Below, in pieces: positions 48,508-56,187 of a DNA stretch of 64,000 nt. The position numbers were made by a program, and so were the translations under genes. The stretch lies in contig JAPLUI010000179.1 of the NCBI GenBank assembly GCA_026397725.1, positions 28,559 through 92,558 of the forward strand, read 5' to 3'. Position 1 is the first letter of the stretch, and each line of letters starts with the position of its first letter. This DNA comes from Verrucomicrobiota bacterium (lineage in GTDB: Bacteria > Verrucomicrobiota > Verrucomicrobiia > Verrucomicrobiales > Akkermansiaceae). Under the pieces are notes generated by a model. The model had not been told where the DNA came from. It saw nothing but the letters and a program-made list of their open reading frames with translations, and made no database searches.

Positions 48508-49062
48508 GTGAGCACCACCCGCAAACGCGTTTACGGCTACCTCGCCGAGTTCAAGAGCGCTGCCGCCCTCTACACGGCTGCGGAAAAAGTCCGCGACGCC
48601 GGCTTCAAGCGATGGGACTGCTATTCGCCCTATCCGATCCACGGGCTCGATGATGCGATGGGCATCAAGCGCTCCATTCTGCCATGGTTTGTGTTCTGCG
48701 GCGGGATGACCGGCACGGCCACCGCCTTCACGCTCGCCTACTCCACGCAGGTGGTGATTTTTCCGACCGTGGTGCAGGGCAAGCCGGCCAACATCTTCAC
48801 CATTCCGGCGTTTTTCCCGATCATGTTCGAGCTGACGATTCTCTTTGCGGGCTTCACCGTGCTGTTCGGCTTGCTGTCCCTGATCCGCTTGCCGCGGCTC
48901 AATCATCCCTTGTTTGCCAGTACCCAGTTCCAGCGTGCCACCGACGATGGCTTCTTCATCGCCATCGAGGCCCGCGATGACAACTTCAGCACCACCGGCA
49001 CCCGGGAACTGCTGGCCGCGATCGGCGGCTCTAACATCGAACTCGTCGCCGAGGAGGACTGA
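48508..49062 (+). CDS. actD: Alternative Complex III subunit D (DUF3341)
   Basis: 184 residues with two transmembrane helices and the DUF3341 pattern YGYLAEFKSAAALYTAAEKV, YSPYPIHGLDDAMG. ActD is a small accessory membrane subunit of ACIII, anchoring peripheral parts. GTG start at 48508 (TTCCTGTGAGC); no nearby alternative. 33 bp after actC. Confidence 0.93.
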   Translation: MSTTRKRVYGYLAEFKSAAALYTAAEKVRDAGFKRWDCYSPYPIHGLDDAMGIKRSILPWFVFCGGMTGTATAFTLAYSTQVVIFPTVVQGKPANIFTIPAFFPIMFELTILFAGFTVLFGLLSLIRLPRLNHPLFASTQFQRATDDGFFIAIEARDDNFSTTGTRELLAAIGGSNIELVAEED

Positions 49063-49089
49063 CCCGGAAATCTCAAATCTCAAATTCCC

Positions 49090-49746
49090 ATGCGCTACTT
49101 TTTCCTGATATATGCGATCATCGCGGTGTTGGTGGTCGGCATCTTCGGCTTCCGCGGCCAGCAGTTTGCCAAGCCGCCGCTCCGGATCTTTCCGGACATG
49201 GATGAACAGGATGTGCTGCGCGCGCAGAAGCCGGACGCGTTCTTTGCCAACGGCCAGGGGGGTCGGCTGCCGGTGCCGCAAACCCAGCCGCGCGGCTTCA
49301 ACGAGGACGGGCTGCGCGAACTCGGCGGCATTCCCGAGTATGAATTCAGCGGCGACACCGGTTACTACTACACCGGGCAGATCGGCGATTACTTTGGCAA
49401 TGGCATGCCGGAAGAACTCGCGCTCACGGCGGACCACGCGACGGCACTCATCAGGCGCGGCCAGGCGGTGTTCACCATCAATTGCGCCCTCTGCCACGGC
49501 CCGTCGGGAGATGGCCAGGGCATTACCTCCACCTACGGCGTCCCCGTGGCCGCCAATCCGAACGCCAAGCTCAACTCGATCTCACCGACGATCTATCCGG
49601 ATGGGCGCATCTTCAACACCATCACCCAAGGCAAAGGGTTGATGAGTGCCTACGGTCCTAACATTCCCGTCCGGGACCGCTGGGCCGTCATCGCCTATAT
49701 CCACACCCTGCAAGCCGCCAAAGCCAGCCAGCCCAAGACCCGCTAA
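49090..49746 (+). CDS. actE: Alternative Complex III subunit E, monoheme cytochrome c
   Basis: 218 residues, N-terminal anchor (FFLIYAIIAVLVVGIFGF) that may be an uncleaved helix, then a cytochrome c domain with one heme site CALCHG and a probable Met ligand in GKGLMSAYG. ActE is the exit cytochrome in known ACIII, passing electrons to the terminal oxidase. 27 bp after actD and 27 bp before actF. Confidence 0.93.
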   Translation: MRYFFLIYAIIAVLVVGIFGFRGQQFAKPPLRIFPDMDEQDVLRAQKPDAFFANGQGGRLPVPQTQPRGFNEDGLRELGGIPEYEFSGDTGYYYTGQIGDYFGNGMPEELALTADHATALIRRGQAVFTINCALCHGPSGDGQGITSTYGVPVAANPNAKLNSISPTIYPDGRIFNTITQGKGLMSAYGPNIPVRDRWAVIAYIHTLQAAKASQPKTR

Positions 49747-49773
49747 CATTTTCCGCATCCCCCCCTGATCGAG

Positions 49774-51108
49774 ATGGCCCACCACCACGTCACATCCGCC
49801 GACCTCGCCATCCATGGCGATCACCTTGATGCCTCCAAGGTCTCGAAGGTGAAGTCCATTGCCCTGGGCATCGCCGTGCTCGGCACGCTGGCCAGCATTT
49901 ACCTCCTGTACTGGGCGCCGGTGAAAATCCGGGCACCGTTTGCCTACTCCTGGCTTTTCGCGTTCTATTTTTTCCTGACCTTGTCCATCGGCGGTTGCTT
50001 CTGGACGCTGCTCCACAATGTCACCAACTCGGGTTGGGGCACCTCCGTGCGGCGCACCTTTGAGAACCTCGGCTCGACCTATCCGTGGATGTTTCTGTTC
50101 GGCCTGCCGCTGCTTTGCCCCGAGGTCCAACAATACCTCTACGAATGGATGAATATCCATCGAGGGGCCGCCGGGGGAGTTATGATCAAGGATTATCTCA
50201 ACCATGAAGCCAGCCTGTTGTATCACAAGTATTGGTTCATGAACCTGCCGTTCTGGTATGGACGGGTGATCTTCTGGGGCGTCGGGCTCAGTGTGGTCAT
50301 CTACGGCCTGCGCAAGCTCTCCACCGATCAGGACACCGATCCGAACCCCGGCACCGCCCGCCTGTTCAAGGCGCGGTTCCACTCCACCTACACGCTGATC
50401 ATCTTCGCCCTGACCATCACCTTCACCGGCTTTGATTTTTTGATGGGCTTGGACTACAAGTGGTATTCCACGATGTGGGGTGTCTATCTGTTTGCCGGGT
50501 CCGCGCTCAACTCAATGGCGGTCATCATCCTTGTTTGCACCTGGCTCAAGCGCCAGGGCCACCTCAAGCACGTGACCGGGCCGGAGCATTTCCACCTGAT
50601 GGGCAAGCTCCTGCTGGCGTTCACGGTGTTCTGGGCCTACGTCACCTTCTCACAGTTTTTCCTCATCTGGTATTCCAACCAAACCGAGGAAACCGCCTAC
50701 TTCCTCATCCGCAACACCGGCGATTGGAACACTGCCATGATCACCCTGGTCTTCGGCCACTTCGTGGTCCCCTTCGTCGTCCTGCTCCAGGCCTGGCTGA
50801 AGAAAAACCCCAAGGCGCTCTCGATCGTCGCCGTCTATTCCTTGTGCATGCACGCCCTCGACCACTATCTGATCACCATCCCCGAGCGCGGCATCTCACT
50901 GGGCGGCGAATCCATGCACGAAGGTCCCGCCTTCGCCGACCTCGGGCCGATCCAGGTGTCCATCCCCGGTGCCTTCTGGGGCGACATCTTCGCCTTCATC
51001 ACCATCGGCGCCGCCTTCCTGTTTTTCCTGCTGCGCGCCCTCGGCCAGCATTCGCTCTATCCCAACCGCGACCCCCGCATCCTCGAATCCGCCAATGTCT
51101 CCAACTGA
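49774..51108 (+). CDS. actF: Alternative Complex III subunit F, NrfD-like membrane protein
   Basis: 444 residues, about ten transmembrane helices, paralogous to ActC and lacking a demonstrated quinol site in known structures; it provides a putative second proton channel. Typical: YSWLFAFYFFLTLSIGGCF, TFTGFDFLMGLDYKWYSTMW, FWAYVTFSQFFLIWYSNQTE and HFVVPFVVLLQAWLKKNPKA. Its His-rich N-terminus (MAHHHVTSAD) is cytoplasmic or periplasmic and uncommon. A TTGCAGATAGCAGATAGCAG simple repeat follows the stop. Confidence 0.93.
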   Translation: MAHHHVTSADLAIHGDHLDASKVSKVKSIALGIAVLGTLASIYLLYWAPVKIRAPFAYSWLFAFYFFLTLSIGGCFWTLLHNVTNSGWGTSVRRTFENLGSTYPWMFLFGLPLLCPEVQQYLYEWMNIHRGAAGGVMIKDYLNHEASLLYHKYWFMNLPFWYGRVIFWGVGLSVVIYGLRKLSTDQDTDPNPGTARLFKARFHSTYTLIIFALTITFTGFDFLMGLDYKWYSTMWGVYLFAGSALNSMAVIILVCTWLKRQGHLKHVTGPEHFHLMGKLLLAFTVFWAYVTFSQFFLIWYSNQTEETAYFLIRNTGDWNTAMITLVFGHFVVPFVVLLQAWLKKNPKALSIVAVYSLCMHALDHYLITIPERGISLGGESMHEGPAFADLGPIQVSIPGAFWGDIFAFITIGAAFLFFLLRALGQHSLYPNRDPRILESANVSN

Positions 51109-51158
51109 TTGCAGATAGCAGATAGCAGACAGAAGATTACTCTTTGCCCTCACGCCAC

Positions 51159-51659
51159 ATGGACCCTACCCGCGACAACCCGATCATCCGCTTCAACACC
51201 TTCTGGTGGGCGCTGTGGACGTTTCTCAGCTTCGCCGTGCTGCTCGCCGGAATCATCATCTACAACCGCCAGCCGCCGACCAACCTCGAAGACGCCGCCG
51301 CCGTGGCACGCTACGCAAGCAGGGACAAAGTCAGCGCCGCCCAGGCCGCCGCCCTGTCCGGCGCGGAAATCGCCGCCGCCATCCCGCAGGTCGCCGCCGG
51401 GTTACTGTCTGACCTGCCGACTGCCGTTGAAAAACCCGAGCAGGTGGTCCCCGGGTCGCCCACCGCGCTGAAGATGGCCGCCGAGTCGGCGCCAACCGGA
51501 GCGCCGGCTGCACCCGGCGAGTCACCGCCGGTCCCCACGCCCGCGCCCGTGCCTGCGGCAGAAGAGGGCGGGCAAGATGCCCGCCCCACTGCGCCTGCAC
51601 CAGTCGTCACTCCGCCTGCAGAAGTGAGTCCGTCCACCGGCACTCCGGTTCAACCCTGA
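51159..51659 (+). CDS. Single-span membrane protein between ACIII and cbb3-like genes
   Basis: 166 residues: one helix (FWWALWTFLSFAVLLAGIIIY) after a short MDPTRDNPIIRFNT head, a helical region (AVARYASRDKVSAAQAAALSGA), then a disordered Pro/Ala-rich tail. No heme or metal motif. I do not recognise a family; its location 50 bp after actF and 28 bp before the CcoN-like gene suggests an assembly or linker subunit of the respiratory complex. ATG 51159 is used; the frame opens at 51144. Confidence 0.75.
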   Translation: MDPTRDNPIIRFNTFWWALWTFLSFAVLLAGIIIYNRQPPTNLEDAAAVARYASRDKVSAAQAAALSGAEIAAAIPQVAAGLLSDLPTAVEKPEQVVPGSPTALKMAAESAPTGAPAAPGESPPVPTPAPVPAAEEGGQDARPTAPAPVVTPPAEVSPSTGTPVQP

Positions 51660-51687
51660 CGCAGCCAAGCCCTTATCTAACAATCCA

Positions 51688-53154
51688 ATGTCATCCGTCA
51701 CTGCTGCCACCGCCCCATCGGACGCCACGCTGCGAGCCGGGATTGACCGTTCGTTGCGGCATCCGGTGATGTTTTTCCTGACCAGCGGTGCCGCCTGGCT
51801 GGCGGTCTCGATCCTGCTTGCGATCATTGCGTCGGTCAAGGTGCATTACCCGGAGTTCATGGATGATTGTGCGAGTGCGACCTATGGCCGGGTGTTTCCC
51901 GCCCACCTCAATACCTTGGTTTATGGCTGGGGATTTCAGGCGGCGTTCGGGGTGCTCATCTGGCTGATGGCCCGCATGTCGCGGCAGGAGTGCCGTGCCG
52001 CGGGAACCATCCTTGCGGCAGGTCATGTCTGGAATCTCGGCGTGCTGCTCGGCACGGTTGGCATTCTCGGCGGCGCGGGCACCGGCATGCCGTGGATGGA
52101 GTTTCCCCCCTTTGTCTGGCCGGTGCTGCTGATGAGTTATATCGCCATTGTCGTCTGGTCCTTCATCCAGTTCCGGGTGCGTGCCATCGATATGGCCTAT
52201 GTCTCGCAGTGGTATCTGCTGGCCGCCATGATCTGGTTCCCGTGGATCTTCGTTACCGCCAACACGTTGCTTCACTGCACGACTGGGCATCCCGTGATGG
52301 CCGCCGGCCTCAATGCCTGGTTCAAGTCCGCTTTGATCTTTCTCTTTTTCGTGCCGGTGGCTCTGGGTAGCGCCTACTATCTGGCACCCAAACTCACCGG
52401 TCGGCCGATTCCCAGCCACACCCTTGCCCGCCTGGGTTTCTGGTCACTGGCGGTGGTGGCGCCATGGGCCGGGATGCAGAAGCTGGCCGGGGCACCGATT
52501 CCGGTGTTTCTGCCTTATCTGGGAGCTGCTGCCACCGCGCTGCTGGCCGTCCCGCTGGCCACCGCTTGCGTCAACATCCTGCGCACCATCTTCTCGTCGG
52601 AGGAGCAACTTCCCAAGAGCCCGGCCCTGCACTTCACCCTGGCGGGTCTCATGGGCCTGTTGGTGCTGGCGGTGGCCTGCATCGCGCTCAACCTGCCGGG
52701 CTCGTCACTCCAGCTCACCCAGTTTTCCATTTCCGGTTATGGCTTCGACATCCTCGCCATCTACGGGTGCTTCAGCTTCATGATGTTTGGGGCGGTGTAT
52801 TTCATCGTGCCCCGCATCACCTGCCGCGAGTGGCTATCGAGCCGACTCATCAACATGCATTTCTTCTTCTCGGCGTATGGCATCGTCGCCATCACCTTCG
52901 GGGCCTTGTTCGGCGGCTTGTTGCAGGGGTCCGCGCAGGAGGCCTGGAACCAGCCCTGGGAAAGTGTCACCGCTGTCGTGCGTCCCTATGCGGCGGTGTC
53001 CACCTTCGCCTGGTGCGTCATCCTTTTTTCCAACATTTTCTTCTGCCTGCACCTGGCGCTGATGTGGATGCGCCGCGGGCGGCGTGCGGCACTGCCCACC
53101 CTGCTGGATTCGCCTGATAACTTCCCTGCATCCAGCACCCAATCCAGCCCCTGA
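51688..53154 (+). CDS. CcoN-like heme-copper oxidase subunit I lacking active-site ligands
   Basis: 488 residues, about twelve transmembrane helices, related to subunit I of cbb3 oxidases (RVFPAHLNTLVYGWGFQAAF keeps the helix-II His73, a low-spin heme ligand; RLINMHFFFSAYG matches the late NWHFW helix). Aligning by eye with CcoN, the expected CuB site WWGHN reads AWFKSA (211-214), the His-His pair of WAGPHHLHY reads WAGMQKLAG (260-268), and the helix-X HVH (heme b3 and heme b) reads SISGYGFDI (347-355). So all three CuB histidines, the high-spin heme ligand and the second low-spin ligand are absent. It cannot reduce oxygen in the normal way. It is followed by CcoO- and CcoP-like cytochrome genes. 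It may be a structural membrane platform for them; function unknown. Confidence 0.8.
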   Translation: MSSVTAATAPSDATLRAGIDRSLRHPVMFFLTSGAAWLAVSILLAIIASVKVHYPEFMDDCASATYGRVFPAHLNTLVYGWGFQAAFGVLIWLMARMSRQECRAAGTILAAGHVWNLGVLLGTVGILGGAGTGMPWMEFPPFVWPVLLMSYIAIVVWSFIQFRVRAIDMAYVSQWYLLAAMIWFPWIFVTANTLLHCTTGHPVMAAGLNAWFKSALIFLFFVPVALGSAYYLAPKLTGRPIPSHTLARLGFWSLAVVAPWAGMQKLAGAPIPVFLPYLGAAATALLAVPLATACVNILRTIFSSEEQLPKSPALHFTLAGLMGLLVLAVACIALNLPGSSLQLTQFSISGYGFDILAIYGCFSFMMFGAVYFIVPRITCREWLSSRLINMHFFFSAYGIVAITFGALFGGLLQGSAQEAWNQPWESVTAVVRPYAAVSTFAWCVILFSNIFFCLHLALMWMRRGRRAALPTLLDSPDNFPASSTQSSP

Positions 53155-53232
53155 ATTCTGCCTTCTTCTATCTGCCATCCTCCATCTTCGATCCGCGCTG
53201 CTCTATCCACCATCCTCCATCTTCGCTCCCCC

Positions 53233-53949
53233 ATGTCGCTCCGCAAATTCATTCTCGGCCTTGCTGCCAGCTTTGGTCTTGCCTGGCTGGTGGTTGTCGT
53301 CATTCCCTTCATCAAGATGCGCAACCTGCAGCCGATCATGCTCTCCAAGGAGCTGGATGGGGTTGTCGGCGTGTTCTATCCCAAGCGTGCCGGCCGCATC
53401 GTCAATGGGGCCAAGGTATATGGTGAGAACGGTTGCTACCTGTGCCACACCCAGGTGGTGCGGCCCACCTACGCCGGCAACGACCTCTATCGGCCGGATT
53501 GGGGTGGCCTCGTCAAGGATCCCGAGCGGGGTGATACCCGCCGCGAAACCAATGCCTACGACTTCGAGGGCGAGACCTTCGCCCATCTCGGCACCACCCG
53601 CATGGGCCCCGATCTATCCAACGTGACCCGGCGGCTGGAGGCGACCGTGGTTGCCACGGGCAGTGGCAGTCCCGCCGCGTTGCTCTACGCCCATCTGTAT
53701 GACCCGCGGCGGACGCCCGCATTGCGCAATTCCGCCTGCCCGTCCCATCGCTACCTCTTCACCCAGCGCGAGATCAAAGGCCAACCCTCGGCTGACGCCC
53801 TGCCCTTTGGCGGCTCCGCGACCACGGAACTGGTGCCAAGCGCCGATGCCAAGGCGTTGGTTTCCTATCTGCTTGCCATGAAGAAGGACCAGGTGCCTCC
53901 CGCCGCCCTGAATTTCGCGCCGGTTGCCGACAAGGCCGCCGCCCCTTGA
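53233..53949 (+). CDS. CcoO-like membrane-anchored monoheme cytochrome c
   Basis: 238 residues: one N-terminal helix (FILGLAASFGLAWLVVVVIPF) and a cytochrome domain with ENGCYLCHTQVVRP, matching the CcoO heme site (GCYxCHxQxxRP), then DWGGLVKDPERGD and TRMGPDLSNV. In normal cbb3 oxidases CcoO relays electrons to CcoN. Here its partner lacks an active site. 78 bp after the CcoN-like gene; the gap contains two copies of CCATCCTCCATCTTCG (53175-53190 and 53210-53225). Confidence 0.88.
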   Translation: MSLRKFILGLAASFGLAWLVVVVIPFIKMRNLQPIMLSKELDGVVGVFYPKRAGRIVNGAKVYGENGCYLCHTQVVRPTYAGNDLYRPDWGGLVKDPERGDTRRETNAYDFEGETFAHLGTTRMGPDLSNVTRRLEATVVATGSGSPAALLYAHLYDPRRTPALRNSACPSHRYLFTQREIKGQPSADALPFGGSATTELVPSADAKALVSYLLAMKKDQVPPAALNFAPVADKAAAP

Positions 53950-53984
53950 GTGCCTTGTTTTCCAAGTTCAATTCCCATTTCATC

Positions 53985-54860
53985 ATGTCCGAGCCTAACC
54001 AGAAGACCGATCTTGAGGACTCCGCCCATGCCACCGACACCATCAGCGACCAGGCAGCGGCGGCGCGTGAAATGAGCATCCCGGAAAATGGTAGCCAGCC
54101 CATTTCGCTGTGGGCCACCGTGATCTGCGGGGCGGTATTGATTCTGGCAGGATTCATCCTTGGCTATGGCGGCAAGCGGTTTTCCTATGCCGCCCTGTTC
54201 CGGGACGGATATGAACGCACTTCGCCGCCGGGCAGCACCGCCACGCCGCTGCCGCCCAAGCCCGCGCTGGAGGCCTACCTGGCGCGGGGCAAGAAGGTGT
54301 TCGAAGCCAAGTGCATCACCTGCCACGGCCCGGAGGCCAAGGGCAACGGCACCACCTACCCCTCGCTGGTGGGCTCCGCCTGGGCCAACGGTGAAACCGA
54401 GCGCTTCTCCATGATCATCCTCAACGGCCTGCAAGGTCCGACCAGCAACGGGAAAACCTATGGGGTCATGACTCCGCAAGGGATCGGCATGACGCCGGAA
54501 GAACTCGCCGGCATCATGACCTACATCCGCAACCACTTCGGCAACACCAAGGGCGACGTCATCACCGTCGAAATGGCCAAGGCCGCCATGCAAACCTCCG
54601 CCGCCCGCAAGAAAGCCGGCCAGGCCGTCACCGCCGAGGAACTCACCGCCGAACACCTCAAGGCGCTCCCCGGCAAGGAAGTCACTGCCACCACCTTGGT
54701 GGACCCGCTCACCCTCGATCCCGTCCCCGCCACCGCCGCTCCGGCTCCAACGACCCCGGCTCCAACGGCCCCCACGGCCCCTGCGCCTACGGCCCCGGCA
54801 CCCACGCCCCCGGCACCTGCCGCTCCAGCTCCGGTGACCCCCGCTCCCAAGGCTCCCTGA
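53985..54860 (+). CDS. CcoP-like membrane-anchored monoheme cytochrome c with Pro/Ala tail
   Basis: 291 residues. A hydrophilic head (about 1-45), one helix (WATVICGAVLILAGFILGYG), and a cytochrome c domain with a single heme site EAKCITCHGPEAKGNG and an axial Met probably in YGVMTPQGIGM. CcoP usually has two hemes; here there is one. The last 45 residues are almost purely Pro, Ala and Thr, a flexible tail like that of the small membrane protein at 51159. 35 bp after the CcoO-like gene; last gene of the operon. ATG 53985 is preferred to TTG 53946. Confidence 0.85.
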   Translation: MSEPNQKTDLEDSAHATDTISDQAAAAREMSIPENGSQPISLWATVICGAVLILAGFILGYGGKRFSYAALFRDGYERTSPPGSTATPLPPKPALEAYLARGKKVFEAKCITCHGPEAKGNGTTYPSLVGSAWANGETERFSMIILNGLQGPTSNGKTYGVMTPQGIGMTPEELAGIMTYIRNHFGNTKGDVITVEMAKAAMQTSAARKKAGQAVTAEELTAEHLKALPGKEVTATTLVDPLTLDPVPATAAPAPTTPAPTAPTAPAPTAPAPTPPAPAAPAPVTPAPKAP

Positions 54861-56150
54861 GCGCCGAGGGCTGCCGGTCCCGCTCGAGGGAAAGCGTCTG
54901 TGGCATTTCCCGGCGTTGGCCAAGGCAGGGACCGTTTTCCGAATGGTCCGTTCGCTGGTGGTTCCTGCGTCAATCGTTGAGAACTACGCCTTCGTGTCGC
55001 GTCGGGTGCCGTATCGCGTGCGCAGCGAACGCCTGTCGTGGGAACACCACAAGGTTCTGGCCAAGCCATGGTAGGACGTGACGGCCTCGGCACGCCCACG
55101 GGCCCGCCCGGATGGGCGGCGCGATGGCACGGAGCAGAGCCAGCCAATGACATAACAGACGTGGCGACGAAACTAACAACCAGACAGCCATGATCCAAAG
55201 CGAACCTTCGCACGAATGCTTGCATCGAATAGAAGATGTTCTTTTGAACATTCTTCCTGCCATCCATCTACCAACCCCGCCGCCCCCAAGCCTCGCCGCT
55301 CTGGCAAATCATCACTGCCGCCTGGGAGGCCTTTGTTGCCGGCTACGAAAAATGCCACCGTGCCACCATGGGACCGCTCCGCCCGAATGTCTTCGCGGTC
55401 GTCCGCAACTTCCTCCGCTGGCGACCGTGGCTGCGGCGTCCCGCCGCAGGCCGTCTCCGGGGCGTCTCGCCCCGTGAGTTCGCATGCCGCCGGCCACCTT
55501 TGCCCCGCCTGCCATCAGCGCCGCGTCCGACAGACCGCCGATTGGATCTACGCATCCGTCTGCCACGAAGTCCCGCATCGCCAGTTCGTTTTCACCATCT
55601 CGAAAATCCTGCGCGTCATCTGCCGATCATAGCGCCACCACACCACCAAGCGCAACTTCGAGATCCTCGAAGCCACCGATGTCCTCGCTGCCGTCATCGA
55701 CCACATCCCGCCCAAATCCAAGCACACGGTCCGCAATTGTCAGGAAGACCTTCGAACCCATCGACCCACCCTGGCGGGCGATCAAGGAATGGATTCCCGA
55801 TGACGAGTCGCCGGACCGCTGGGACCAGCGCCCCCACCCCGCCTGGCAGCCGGTCGAAATCCCCTTGGACGACGAGCGTACGCCGGTGCTCGAAGCCACC
55901 TGAAACCCTGCTGCACAACTCAGACTAAAACCTCGCCGCCGCGAAAATTCAGGCGATTCGCAGAATTTTCTCGCCAAAGTGATGCGAAGAGCTAATTTCG
56001 CGCTCAAGAGGATTTCCCATGAATTCACCTACCATGCCCAATTTCTGCCATGATCCAGCCGGACCACTGCCTCCGAAGGCTCCGTTGCTGCGTTTTTTCC
56101 GCCGTTCCCCACCCTTTTCCCCGCTCTGCGAGCCCCGCTTTCGCTCTCTC
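54861..56150. other. Gene-poor region full of relics
   Basis: About 1.3 kb with no intact gene. From 54889 to 55074 a plus frame reads KRLWHFPALAKAGTVFRMVR and, further on, RVRSERLSWEHHKVLAKPW-stop, an unrecognised gene scrap. An IS91-like transposase relic occupies 55268-55905. The last 80 bases before 56150 belong to a repeat shared with 63663-63760. Confidence 0.5.
55268..55905 (+). pseudogene. IS91-like (Y2) transposase relic
   Basis: Plus-strand pieces in different frames: PLWQIITAAWEAFVAGYEKC and PLRPNVFAVVRNFLR (IS91 N-terminus), then after an interrupting palindromic GC-rich stretch GHLCPACHQRRVRQTADWIY with HEVPHRQFVFTISKILR (zinc-binding part and the hallmark VPHRQ.VFT.PK.LR), and much later RAIKEWIPDD and a Pro-rich end. 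The catalytic HUH/Tyr part is missing. Frameshifts and insertions make it non-functional. A related C-terminal scrap is at 63363. Confidence 0.7.
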
Positions 56151-56187
56151 ATGCACGCCACCCAGGAAAGCAATTTCTTAGCAATAG
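56097..56187. repeat. Repeat shared with 63663-63760
   Basis: Pyrimidine-rich lead (CCGCTCTGCGAGCCC) then CTCATGCACGCCACCCAGGA and AAAGCAATTTCTTAGCA. The same order (CTCATGCACACCAGCCCCGA then AAAGCAATTCCCTAGCA) is found at 63663-63760. It probably is the remains of a transposon end. It contributes the start codon and first residues assigned to the glycosidase gene that follows. Confidence 0.65.

Noticed and set aside
53160..53232. Tandem CCATCCTCCATCTTCG copies as a regulatory operator
   Set aside because: Two copies 35 bp apart in a pyrimidine-rich gap within an operon look like simple-sequence expansion; no symmetry or promoter nearby.
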